From: Photobacterium arenosum
GTDB taxonomy: Bacteria; Pseudomonadota; Gammaproteobacteria; Enterobacterales; Vibrionaceae
DNA length: 64,000 bases
Assembly (NCBI RefSeq): GCF_014841115.1
Contig: NZ_JACYTP010000007.1
Coordinates: 124,001-188,000, forward strand
Direction of reading: 5' to 3'
The position numbers and the translations under genes are program-made. Under the pieces are notes generated by a model that had not been told where the DNA came from, did not search any database, and worked only from the letters and a program-made list of their open reading frames with translations. Below are positions 17,089 through 25,431 of this stretch, one piece after another. Position 1 is the stretch's first letter. Each line of letters begins with the position of its first letter.

Positions 17089-18951
17089 ATGGATAACAGA
17101 TTGCAAAGCGATGATCGCCTTGTCTGCGAATCCTGGCAGCGTTGCCGGGATTACGGATTGGACAGTCACCAGACCCCTGAATTAACCCTTGCGAGCCCCT
17201 TGCACTGGCAGCAGAAACGACAGCTGGCAGAGGTGATGGTATCTGTCACCCGCGAGAAAGTGTTACCCGGTTTTCAGAGCATGCTCGCCAACAGCAGCAG
17301 TTTAGTCATCCTCACTGATCATGAGGGGTATTTGCTGGAGCGTTGGGGGAATCCGTCTTTCATGCAGCAAATGGCACCGGCATTATTTGAACCCGGAGCC
17401 TGCTGGCAGGAGAAAGTGATAGGCACTAATGCGATTGGCACAGCCTTGCACACGCAGCAGATTACCGACATCCGCCGTGATGAGCATTTCCTGCTGCAAA
17501 ACCGTTTTATGAATGCTTCGGCATCGCCCATTGTTGATCCGCATCGTCAGATTGTGGGAGTACTTAACGTCTCCAGCGATGCTTACCTGCCAACGACCCA
17601 GGTACATGGCATGGTGAAAGTCATGTCCCAGGCGATTGAAAATCAGCTGATTCTTGCCGCTTATGGCCAGCACTTCTGGCAATTTGTCTTCAATACCAGT
17701 CCTGATAATCTGGGCAGTCAGTGGGCCGGACTGCTGGTGTTTGATTTTCAGGGGCAAATTGTGTCAGCCAACCGCCGGGCTGATTTGTTGTTAGGTAAGC
17801 CATTGGCTGGCATCACCATAGACATGGTGGCCGGTATGTCCCTGCAGGCGCTGATGGCAACACAGCAGGACGCCACACTGACATTCAGCGGGCTGACGTC
17901 TTTTCCGCTGTTTGCCCGGATAAACGCCCCGGCTGAACCGTCTGTTACTGCGCCCTCTGGCATTGTCTTTCCCCGCCATGCAGCCCGGGAAACACCACAG
18001 TGTGAGCCCTCACTGACGGATCTGGATACGGGCGATAAGCAAATGGCAAAAGCCGTTCATCAGGCGATGAGTGTGCTCAACAGTGATATTCCCTTATTGA
18101 TACACGGCGAAACCGGCGTGGGAAAAGAGCGTTTTGTGCGCGCTTTTCATGCCTCTTCGCATCGGGCAGCGTTTGAGATGGTGGCAGTCAACTGTGCCGC
18201 CATTCCTTCTGAGCTGGTGGAATCCGAGTTGTTTGGCTATGTCAAAGGGGCTTTTACCGGAGCCAACCCCAAAGGCAGCATGGGCCTGATCCGTTGTGCC
18301 GATAAAGGCACGCTGTTTCTGGATGAAATCGGTGATATGCCGCTGCCGACTCAGGCCAGGCTGCTGCGTGTGCTGCAAGAAAAACGGGTAACGCCTTTAG
18401 GCAGCAGTGAAAGCTATCCGGTGGATTTTCAGCTGGTCTGCGCCACGCATCAGTCACTGCGTGATGAGATAAAAGCCAGACAGTTCCGGGAAGATTTATA
18501 TTACCGGATCAACGGCCTGACTGTGGCTCTGCCTGCTCTTCGTGACAGACAGGATATGGCGCAGCTTGTACTGTCTGTGCTTGATGAAGTCTGCGACGGT
18601 GATCGCCATGTCACTGTCAGTGACGAGGTCATGCAGCTGTTCGATTCGCACAACTGGCCAGGCAATATCCGCCAGTTACACAATGTACTGCGGGTCGCTA
18701 CTGTGCTGGCGGCAGGTAAGGTGATTGAGCCCCAGCATTTGCCGGATGATTTCTTCTGGGATCTCAAAGGGATCGCCCGCATCGCCGACGACATTGATGA
18801 CGAACTGCTGGAAGAAGACTGGCAGACCGCGTTGCCGAAAGTGTACATGGCGCTGGGCCGCAATGTGAGTAAAACCGCGGAAGCAATGAGCGTGAGCCGA
18901 AATACTGTCTATAAACGCTTGAAGCAACTGGGCTTGTGGCATGATGGCTGA
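17089..18951 (+). CDS. AcoR-type sigma-54-dependent transcriptional activator
   Basis: A 620-residue activator. It opens with the AcoR-family segment SWQRCRDYGLD, then a GAF-like sensor with GTNAIGTAL, a PAS-like region (VFDFQGQIVSANRRAD), an AAA+ domain with Walker A GETGVGKE, the sigma-54 loop GAFTGAN and [10 protein letters not shown], and a Fis-type HTH (NVSKTAEAMSVSRNTVYKRL). It lacks a receiver domain, so it likely responds to a small molecule. The ATG at 17089 preceded by AAAGG is preferred over the ORF's first ATG at 17032. It is divergent from the glp operon, whose promoter is of the sigma-54 type. Confidence 0.88.
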   Translation: MDNRLQSDDRLVCESWQRCRDYGLDSHQTPELTLASPLHWQQKRQLAEVMVSVTREKVLPGFQSMLANSSSLVILTDHEGYLLERWGNPSFMQQMAPALFEPGACWQEKVIGTNAIGTALHTQQITDIRRDEHFLLQNRFMNASASPIVDPHRQIVGVLNVSSDAYLPTTQVHGMVKVMSQAIENQLILAAYGQHFWQFVFNTSPDNLGSQWAGLLVFDFQGQIVSANRRADLLLGKPLAGITIDMVAGMSLQALMATQQDATLTFSGLTSFPLFARINAPAEPSVTAPSGIVFPRHAARETPQCEPSLTDLDTGDKQMAKAVHQAMSVLNSDIPLLIHGETGVGKERFVRAFHASSHRAAFEMVAVNCAAIPSELVESELFGYVKGAFTGANPKGSMGLIRCADKGTLFLDEIGDMPLPTQARLLRVLQEKRVTPLGSSESYPVDFQLVCATHQSLRDEIKARQFREDLYYRINGLTVALPALRDRQDMAQLVLSVLDEVCDGDRHVTVSDEVMQLFDSHNWPGNIRQLHNVLRVATVLAAGKVIEPQHLPDDFFWDLKGIARIADDIDDELLEEDWQTALPKVYMALGRNVSKTAEAMSVSRNTVYKRLKQLGLWHDG

Positions 18952-19014
18952 TCAGCATCAGTCCTGTAATTACAGTATGATTGTGGCTGTCAGTTTTTAA
19001 GCAGGGTAAATAAC

Positions 19015-19368
19015 ATGTACATCGGCGCGGTATCCAAGCGGGCAGGATTGTCAGTCAAGGCCATCAGGTTGTATGAAGACATGGGCCTGATTCGCGTTCC
19101 GCTTCGTCAGGGTAATTACAGGGTATATACCGAGACGGACGTCGAGGTGCTCCAGCTTATCAAAGAGGCCAAGCAACTTGGCGTGACCCTGAACCGGCTG
19201 AAAGGCGTGATACGCTACCGGGATGGTGACGTGGACTGGGATCGTATTCATTGTTTCTTGCTTGATGTCAGGCAGCAACTGATGGCAGAGCAAGCATTGC
19301 TTGAACAGAAAATAAAACGCGTGGAGCTATGTCTCCGATCTATGGATAGCTGCCCGCAGACGGCTTGA
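19015..19368 (+). CDS. MerR-family regulator
   Basis: A 117-residue MerR-type activator: winged HTH at the N-terminus (GAVSKRAGLSVKAIRLYEDMGLI, then the wing with NYRVY) and a short coiled-coil dimerisation helix (residues ~75-110). Cysteines occur only in the C-terminal part (CFLLD, CLRSMDSC) and do not form a recognisable metal-binding loop, so the inducer is unknown. The stop codon overlaps the -35 element of a promoter with the over-long spacer typical of MerR targets, in front of the next gene. Confidence 0.87.
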   Translation: MYIGAVSKRAGLSVKAIRLYEDMGLIRVPLRQGNYRVYTETDVEVLQLIKEAKQLGVTLNRLKGVIRYRDGDVDWDRIHCFLLDVRQQLMAEQALLEQKIKRVELCLRSMDSCPQTA

Positions 19369-19396
19369 CTCTGCCCTATAGGGGAGGCTTTACACT
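19365..19396 (+). promoter_or_regulatory. MerR-type promoter with 20-bp spacer
   Basis: -35 TTGACT (19365-19370) and -10 TACACT (19391-19396) are separated by 20 bp containing an imperfect dyad (CTCTGCCC-TATA-GGGGAGGC). A 19-20 bp spacer holding the operator is the hallmark of MerR-activated promoters. Confidence 0.7.
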
Positions 19397-19427
19397 CATG
19401 ATTGATTCTGGACAACAAGGAAACCTC

Positions 19428-20003
19428 ATGAGCAAAAACATTCTGTTACTGAATGCCAACCCCAAAGCGGAAAGCTTTGCCAAGTGCCTCGCGGATGCGT
19501 ATGACCTTGAAGCGCGGGAGCACAGTAGCGTGCGTCGTCTGAACCTGTCGGAGATGCACTTCAACCCCAGTCTTGACTCGGGTTACGATGCGGTTCAGCC
19601 GCTAGAACCCTGCCTTCAGCATTTCCAGGAATTCCTGCGGTGGGCCGAACATATCGTGATTGTGTCACCTGTGTGGTGGGGCGGGCTACCCGCTAAATTT
19701 AAAGGCTTAATTGACCGAACCTTCTTGCCGGGATTTGCTTTTCAATTTGAAGGTGATAACCCGGAGCCGGTGCAGTTGCTGACAGGAAAAACAGCCAGGA
19801 TCATCCTGACCATGGATGCTCCGCAGGACTTTCTGACGGTACAGGCCGCCCCGGTTCTGGCACAGCTGGATCAGTTTACGCTGCAGTTCAGTGGCGTCAG
19901 CGCAGCTGACACCAGCTTGTTCGGCTCGGTGATACTGTCATCAGAATCTGAGCGTGCCGAGTGGATTGCGACAGCGAAAAGATTGGGTTCGCAAGGCGTG
20001 TAA
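19428..20003 (+). CDS. Flavodoxin-fold NAD(P)H-dependent quinone oxidoreductase
   Basis: A 191-residue protein of the KefF/MdaB/NQO1-like flavodoxin_2 family. FMN/FAD-binding features are NANPKAESFAKCLADAY at the N-terminus, SPVWWGGLPAKFKGLIDRTFLPGFAF in the middle and a Rossmann-like remainder. It would reduce quinones or electrophiles in the cytoplasm. The ATG at 19428 is preceded by AAGGAAACC, unlike the earlier in-frame start. Placement behind a MerR-type promoter suggests induction by electrophiles or metals through the adjacent regulator. Confidence 0.83.
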   Translation: MSKNILLLNANPKAESFAKCLADAYDLEAREHSSVRRLNLSEMHFNPSLDSGYDAVQPLEPCLQHFQEFLRWAEHIVIVSPVWWGGLPAKFKGLIDRTFLPGFAFQFEGDNPEPVQLLTGKTARIILTMDAPQDFLTVQAAPVLAQLDQFTLQFSGVSAADTSLFGSVILSSESERAEWIATAKRLGSQGV

Positions 20004-20025
20004 CAGCGATGTTGAGGTAAAGTGG

Positions 20026-20044
20026 GCGGGCATTTGCTGCCCGC
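20026..20044. terminator. Possible terminator hairpin
   Basis: GCGGGCA-TTTGC-TGCCCGC lies between convergent genes. No strong T-run follows, so the role is uncertain. Confidence 0.4.
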
Positions 20045-20095
20045 TATGTTGATGATGTTGCAATCCGCTTTCTAAAAAAAGAAAGTTGCTGGTAC

Positions 20096-20902
20096 TCAGG
20101 GCGTGATTAAAGCTTCATTAGCGAATGCGTGGTGTAATAAAGCGATAAAATCACTGGTATCAGAGAAATGCGTTGTATTGATCTTGGAAATCGCGATACC
20201 CGGTGTCCAGGAGTTCATGACAGCGGCAGCCTGAAAACAGAGTAAGTTGGTTTCAGTGATATTTTGCTCTTGTTGCGGTATCTGCATTGCGTCCAGCTGA
20301 CGCTGCACTATCTGCATTGTGGTGCCACGCAACTTTGCCCCCTTGGGCCAGATCACTGCTTCACCGTCCCAGAAGGCGAGATTCCAGATACTCGCTTCAG
20401 TTAGCCGGCCCTGGTTATCCGTGAATATGGCGTCATCGAATCCTTGGTTAACTGCTTGACGCATCAAATGGGTTTTTGCAATTTCCCCGACATGCTTAAT
20501 GGAAGGCAGTATTCGTTCATGAGTAAAGGTTTTCATGGTTAAAGGGCCGTGGGGACCGTCACTGGCTGCAGACTGGCGAATCAGTATGTTTAACCTTGAA
20601 CTATCCTCTCGGGGAGTAAACTCTCCGCTGTCAGAATACACATAAACCATCAGAGAGCGATTGTTCTCTCCGGACCGTAAGACGTCGCGAATCTGATGAA
20701 GAATGGCCTCGTTACTTAACGATTTTCCGAATAAATGGTGCGAGGCGTGTTGCAGGCGTTCAAGGTGCAGGTCGAGTCCCCGAATTTTTCCATTGCGCAC
20801 TTGCATGGCAGTAAAGTGGGCATGACCAGCAAACGTCAGCGCTGATAATTGAGATCCGGTAGCCAACTGCCCATTGATGACGGCTGTAGCTTGATTTGGC
20901 AT
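20096..20902 (-). CDS. Class IV PLP-dependent aminotransferase/lyase
   Basis: A 268-residue fold-type IV PLP enzyme (branched-chain aminotransferase, D-amino acid transaminase or aminodeoxychorismate lyase group). The PLP-lysine is in PSIKHVGEIAKTHL and the downstream signature is GFDDAIFTDNQGRLTEASIWNLAFW. The reaction cannot be decided. The ATG at 20902 with GGAGG 11 bases upstream is preferred over 20920. It is divergent from a LysR gene that is frameshifted, so its normal regulation may be lost. Confidence 0.8.
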   Translation of the reverse strand: MPNQATAVINGQLATGSQLSALTFAGHAHFTAMQVRNGKIRGLDLHLERLQHASHHLFGKSLSNEAILHQIRDVLRSGENNRSLMVYVYSDSGEFTPREDSSRLNILIRQSAASDGPHGPLTMKTFTHERILPSIKHVGEIAKTHLMRQAVNQGFDDAIFTDNQGRLTEASIWNLAFWDGEAVIWPKGAKLRGTTMQIVQRQLDAMQIPQQEQNITETNLLCFQAAAVMNSWTPGIAISKINTTHFSDTSDFIALLHHAFANEALITP

Positions 20903-21035
20903 GAGTTTTCTTGCCTCCATAAGCGTGAGTTTATTGATTGAAAGAAGCTGAACACTGTGAGGAATATTGATTTATTGCGTCGGGAAAGAGAAACAAGTAT
21001 TACTTGAACCTGCATTTGATAATTTTTGATGATTG

Positions 21036-21988
21036 ATGAACAGTAAATTCATACCGGGAACCAGAGCATTACGGATATTTGTTGCAGCAGGAAAGCATTT
21101 ACATTTCTCAAAAGCGGCAACAGAAGTCAGCCTTACACCAGCGACAGTGAGTTATCAGATCAAGGAAATGGAAGAACAACTGGGTTTTTCTTTATTTAAA
21201 AGAAACAGCCGTTCCATTCAATTAACCCCAGAGGGGAGTATATTGTTTACCGCTGTTTCTGAATCTCTCGATAATATGGAACAGGCACTCGGCTCTGCCA
21301 GAAGGATTAACAAGCATAGTTCGCATCTTACTTTGTCAGTCGGCGCCAGATTTGCCACATACTGGCTATTACCTAAACTCGGAGAATTTAAACAATTGAG
21401 GCCAGATTTATCGATAACGTTAGACATCACGGATGACGTCAGAGATTTTGGTCGCGATGGTATTGATATGGCCATTCGGTTCGGTAATGGCCGATATCCT
21501 GATTGTGTGGCAAATAAGCTATTTGAAACGTCAGTTGTCGCTGTCTGTAGTGCCGAATTTTTAGCAAATCATCAGGATATAAATAAACCGGAAGATCTTC
21601 TCGGACTGCCGCTAAGTTATGTCAACTGCACGGTAAATGGGCAAACTTGGCCTGACTGGAAAAGGTGGATGAGCCAGGCAAATGTCAATGCATTCGATAA
21701 TAGCCAGAGTATTGCGTTCTCTGATCTCAACCTTCAGGATAATGTCACTGTGGGCTTGGTGAACCTAGACTTGTCTCAAACCAGCTATCGCAAGGGTCAT
21801 TCGTGCAACTGTTTGATCTGACGATGAAACTACCCGATGAGTTTGCGTATTACTTTGTTTATCCGGAAAGCAGTGAGAAAGAAGAAGCAGTGGCTGATTT
21901 TTTGAGTTGGTTATTTACTGTCATTGAGAGTCATCAAGGGGAAAATATCGCAGTTGGCGAAGCGAAACATCAGGCCTCTGGAAAGTGA
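21036..21988 (+). pseudogene. Frameshifted LysR-family regulator (GcvA-like)
   Basis: The HTH (FSKAATEVSLTPATVSYQIKEMEEQLG) and most of the effector domain are intact in one frame, which ends in a non-conserved tail at 21821. The conserved C-terminus (LFDLTMKLPDEFAYYFVYPESSE...) continues in another frame from about 21803. The phase change near 21798-21803 looks like one lost T ('cattcg' where 'catttcg' would keep the frame). The preceding ~30 residues also align poorly and appear several residues short, suggesting more than one lesion. A sequencing error cannot be excluded. Confidence 0.78.
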
Positions 21989-22054
21989 GTCCGTTGTGGT
22001 AAAAAAATCCTGTTAAACTCAGTAGATAAACTACCTGAATGCCAAGGAGGCACA

Positions 22055-22777
22055 ATGCAGCAGCGACAAGACAGAATCGGCTTTGCCGTGCTGGGTGTTT
22101 GTATATTACTGGGGCTGACTCTGTTGGGCTATTTGCTTGGTCATGCTGCACTGACCTATAAGCAGCTTGACCGCAGTGTGACAGTCAAAGGGTTATCAGA
22201 AAGAGAATATCCGGCCGATATCGTGATATGGCCGATACAGTACAATGTCGCGAGTAATGATTTAACGGAGCTGTACCAGATGCTGGATGGCCAGACATCG
22301 CAGATCCGATCTTACCTGCGGGGTAATGGCATAGACGTTGATGAGATTTCTGTCTCCACTCCTGCGATCACGGATAAATCTGCCCAGCAATATGGCAGTG
22401 ATGTGCAGGCGCAGTACCGTTATACCGCGATGCAGACCGTCACTGTGTACTCTACCCATATTGATACGGTACGTAATGTCATGGGATCGCTTTCTGAGCT
22501 GGGTAAACAAGGCATCGTTTTTACCGGCGATGCGTATCAAACCCAGACCGAATACCTGTTTACCCGCCTGAACGCCATTAAACCTGAGATGATCGAAGAA
22601 GCCACCCGCAATGCCCGTGAAGTGGCGCAGAAATTTGCCTCGGATTCTGACAGCACACTGGGAAAAATCCGAAAAGCGACTCAAGGCCAGTTTTCAATCA
22701 GTGCGCGGGATAAAAATAATCCGCACATTAAAAAAATCAGAGTGGTCTCGACCGTCGAGTACTACCTGTCTGATTAA
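22055..22777 (+). CDS. SIMPL-domain (DUF541) membrane-anchored protein
   Basis: A 240-residue protein with one N-terminal membrane helix (residues ~10-32) and a periplasmic SIMPL/DUF541 domain (SVTVKGLSEREYPADIVIWPIQY..., ...GQFSIS...IKKIRVVSTVEYYL). The family includes E. coli YggE, linked to oxidative stress tolerance; its biochemical role is unknown. The ATG follows AAGGAGGCACA, an excellent ribosome-binding site. It converges with the TetR gene. Confidence 0.87.
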   Translation: MQQRQDRIGFAVLGVCILLGLTLLGYLLGHAALTYKQLDRSVTVKGLSEREYPADIVIWPIQYNVASNDLTELYQMLDGQTSQIRSYLRGNGIDVDEISVSTPAITDKSAQQYGSDVQAQYRYTAMQTVTVYSTHIDTVRNVMGSLSELGKQGIVFTGDAYQTQTEYLFTRLNAIKPEMIEEATRNAREVAQKFASDSDSTLGKIRKATQGQFSISARDKNNPHIKKIRVVSTVEYYLSD

Positions 22778-22821
22778 AGAGGCCACGCGCAATACAATAC
22801 GACGCAGCCGTGTGCTTCTGC

Positions 22822-23400
22822 TCAGCCTGATTTGCGGATCTGCGTCATTAATACCGGCACACATTTCTCTGCAGCAGCCAGATCTTTACCGACAAATGCC
22901 GACACAATCGCGCCCTCTTTCATCAGGCAAATGCTATCCAGCAAGACTTCGTCCGGCGCGTGAAGGTGCTGCTGAATCAGCGCCCGGACTTTGCGTTTGT
23001 GCTCGCAACAATAGTCGGTAATTGCGGTATTTTCTTCGCTGAATTCTGCCGATGCATTGATAAAAAAACAGCCGCGAAAAGGGCTTAATGCCGGCACCCT
23101 GTCATGGAACCAGTCGCTCAGGCTCCCGAACAGGCAGGTGATCACCTCTTCATCACTGTTTGCCGGCGCTAATTGCTGTTCCAGCCATGTCATAAAAATC
23201 TCGTCGCGCGCGGTCAGTGCCGCAAGTATGAGCTCGTCTTTACTGCTGAAGTAGCTGTAGAGCGTTTTCTTTGCTACCCCAGAGACTTTCAGCACTTCGT
23301 TGATACCCACAGCATGAATACCCTGGCGGTAAAACAGGGTGAGCGCGGTATCTGTCAGCAGTTGTTTTTTGTCTGTTTTCAATGACCTTGTCGTACTCAT
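22822..23400 (-). CDS. TetR-family repressor
   Basis: A 192-residue TetR regulator with N-terminal HTH (ALTLFYRQGIHAVGINEVLKVSGVAKKTLYSYFSSKDELI) and a C-terminal ligand domain containing several cysteines (GCFF, YCCEH, CLM, CVPV). It is divergent from the HPP gene, and two identical-half-site palindromes fill the interval, so it very probably represses both its own gene and the HPP gene. Confidence 0.9.
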   Translation of the reverse strand: MSTTRSLKTDKKQLLTDTALTLFYRQGIHAVGINEVLKVSGVAKKTLYSYFSSKDELILAALTARDEIFMTWLEQQLAPANSDEEVITCLFGSLSDWFHDRVPALSPFRGCFFINASAEFSEENTAITDYCCEHKRKVRALIQQHLHAPDEVLLDSICLMKEGAIVSAFVGKDLAAAEKCVPVLMTQIRKSG

Positions 23401-23425
23401 GCATCCTCCTCATCTGAAAAGCATC

Positions 23426-23485
23426 TTGACATAGGTAGACTGACTTGTCTACTCTGGTTTCTCCCAAGTAGACAGATCGGTCTAC
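23426..23485. promoter_or_regulatory. Divergent promoter region with two TetR operators
   Basis: Two palindromes GTAGAC-N6-GTCTAC lie at 23435-23452 and 23468-23485, with centres 33 bp apart (about three helical turns). The first lies between a -35 TTGACA (23426-23431) and a -10-like TCTACT (23448-23453) directed at the HPP gene, so binding would block RNA polymerase. Confidence 0.85.
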
Positions 23486-23508
23486 CAATTGTTAAGAAGG
23501 AGTACAAA

Positions 23509-23964
23509 ATGAATCAATACGGTATTGCACTGTTATCCGGACTGGGTGCGGCGGTGGCCATCGGATTATTGTCGCTGGCAGAGAACCTGACCTCGGCCGG
23601 ACTGTGGCTGATGGCCCCATTCGGCGCGACGGCAGTATTGGTCTTCGGTGTACCGGACAGCCCGTTAGCGCAGCCCAGAAATGTGATAGCCGGTCACTTG
23701 TTAACGGCATTCATTGGAGTGTTTTTTGTCAGCTTTGTTGGCGTTACATCCCTGACACTAGCGGTGGCTTCAGGCCTTGCTGTCTCAGCTATGTTGCTGA
23801 CGAAAACGACACATCCGCCAGCGGGTGCTAATCCACTGTTAATTATGCTGACCGGGCAAACCTGGTCGTTTTTGATAACGCCGGTATTGATTGGTGCCGT
23901 TGTCATGGTGCTTGTCGGTCAGATGGTCAATAAAGGTATCTGGCGGTGGAGGCGACAAGCCTGA
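23509..23964 (+). CDS. HPP-family integral membrane protein
   Basis: A 151-residue membrane protein of the HPP family, with about four transmembrane helices and the diagnostic motif THPPAGANP. Plant and cyanobacterial members transport nitrite; other members have unknown substrates. AAGGAG precedes the ATG at 23509. Two TetR operators in its promoter imply that expression is induced by a ligand of the divergent repressor. Confidence 0.85.
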   Translation: MNQYGIALLSGLGAAVAIGLLSLAENLTSAGLWLMAPFGATAVLVFGVPDSPLAQPRNVIAGHLLTAFIGVFFVSFVGVTSLTLAVASGLAVSAMLLTKTTHPPAGANPLLIMLTGQTWSFLITPVLIGAVVMVLVGQMVNKGIWRWRRQA

Positions 23965-24093
23965 ACGTACCGAAATGTCACTTTTATGGTGAAAAAATGT
24001 CTCTTTTTGCGCTATGAAACTGATTCAATGGTTAATAGGATTGAGCCAACTCATTAATCATTCGATTGATAACAATACCTACAGGAATTTGTT

Positions 24094-25431
24094 GTGTCTG
24101 ATTCTCTTTCTTACGTGCTGATCAATAGCGTTGAACTGTTCTCGGACTATCAGCAACCGCTGATAGAACTGTTGAAACTCAGTCAGGCTGATGACGCTAT
24201 TTTAGGCTTCGACACCGGCTTTGATGAACAGAAAGCGAGCCGGTATTTATCTTCACTGGAAAGAGATATCGCCAGTCAGGTGCTGCAAATTCTGATTGGG
24301 GTGAAAAACGGCACAGCAGTGGTTTGCTGTTTCTTTAAGAAAAGCCATCAGCAAACCACCAGGCATATTTGTGATCTACAAAAGGGGATGATTCATCCCC
24401 ATTACCGTAGCCAGGGATTATTGGAACAGACACTGGCTGCGATAGCACAATCGTGCATGTCGCAAGGTGTTGAACTGCTCACACTGGATGTGCGGGGTGG
24501 TTCGAAGGCTCATCGAATCTGGAACAAGTGTGGGTTTGAAACGTATGGAATCCTGAATGATTACAGCCGTTATCAGGGGCAGTCATTCGACGGGCATTAC
24601 ATGAAACAACGCACGGTTGATCTCTGGAACCGTTTTAAAACATTCTACAAACAAGGAAGTCAAACTATGTCAGTTGGCGCTGAACTTATTCATAAAAAAG
24701 ATTTTCGCGAATTAATGCGTGAGACATTAGAAAATCACCTGACCTTAGGTCACCCACTTTTTAAATATCTGCTGGATGAAAATAACCCTAATCCAGATTT
24801 ATTAAAGTTCACCACTTTGCAGGGCTATCAGCTTACTAAGCACTTTCTGACTTATATTGAGCATCTGTTTTTTCACTGTCCTTTGCCAAAACACAAGCGG
24901 GCGCTGTTGCACAACATGTATGAAGAAGAAACCGGCCGGTTATCCAATACTAAAAATCATGTTGAGCTGATGCAGGACTTTATCAAGGCATTAGGCATTT
25001 CTGACACTGAACGTGACGCAGCTATTGCACTGCCACAGACTCAGGCACTGATTGATTATCGCTTGATCGCCTGTAAAAACCCGGATTTGTACCACATAGG
25101 TGCAGCGGCCGTGATGGTCGCCAGTGAAGGGCAGAACCTGGAAAGTGTGGGAGACGAAGCTCGGCACAATATTCTGGGTAAAGTGTACGACCTGAAAGAA
25201 GCTGATTTGCTGTTCTTCTCTGTGCATCAGGAAGAAGATGTCGGCCATGTTCAGCAAGGCCTGGCGCTGCTGGCTGATCTCTGTGATACACCGAAAAAGC
25301 AACAGGAAGCCCTTGAGGCGATTAATATCACCTGCGAGCTGTTCTATGGGATGTATCAAGGGGTGTATGAACACTTTGGTTATGACAAAAAAGATCAACA
25401 GGTGCAAGCGGAGTCGCTTCAGGAGGCCTGA
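24094..25431 (+). CDS. GNAT acetyltransferase fused to haem-oxygenase-like iron oxidase domain
   Basis: A 445-residue two-domain protein. Residues 1-~185 look like a GNAT acyltransferase (GMIHPHYRSQGLLEQTL, then IWNKCGFETYG). Residues ~192-435 look like a TenA/haem-oxygenase-like iron-containing redox enzyme: EEETGRLSNTKNHVEL supplies the Glu and His of helix 2, ASEGQN another Glu, and HQEEDVGHVQQG the last acid/His pair. Such enzymes cleave or desaturate C-C or C-N bonds of amino or fatty acids using O2. It starts at a GTG with AGGA upstream. An in-frame ATG at 24667 has its own AAGGAAG, so the oxidase may also be made separately. First gene of a four-gene operon. Confidence 0.75.
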   Translation: MSDSLSYVLINSVELFSDYQQPLIELLKLSQADDAILGFDTGFDEQKASRYLSSLERDIASQVLQILIGVKNGTAVVCCFFKKSHQQTTRHICDLQKGMIHPHYRSQGLLEQTLAAIAQSCMSQGVELLTLDVRGGSKAHRIWNKCGFETYGILNDYSRYQGQSFDGHYMKQRTVDLWNRFKTFYKQGSQTMSVGAELIHKKDFRELMRETLENHLTLGHPLFKYLLDENNPNPDLLKFTTLQGYQLTKHFLTYIEHLFFHCPLPKHKRALLHNMYEEETGRLSNTKNHVELMQDFIKALGISDTERDAAIALPQTQALIDYRLIACKNPDLYHIGAAAVMVASEGQNLESVGDEARHNILGKVYDLKEADLLFFSVHQEEDVGHVQQGLALLADLCDTPKKQQEALEAINITCELFYGMYQGVYEHFGYDKKDQQVQAESLQEA

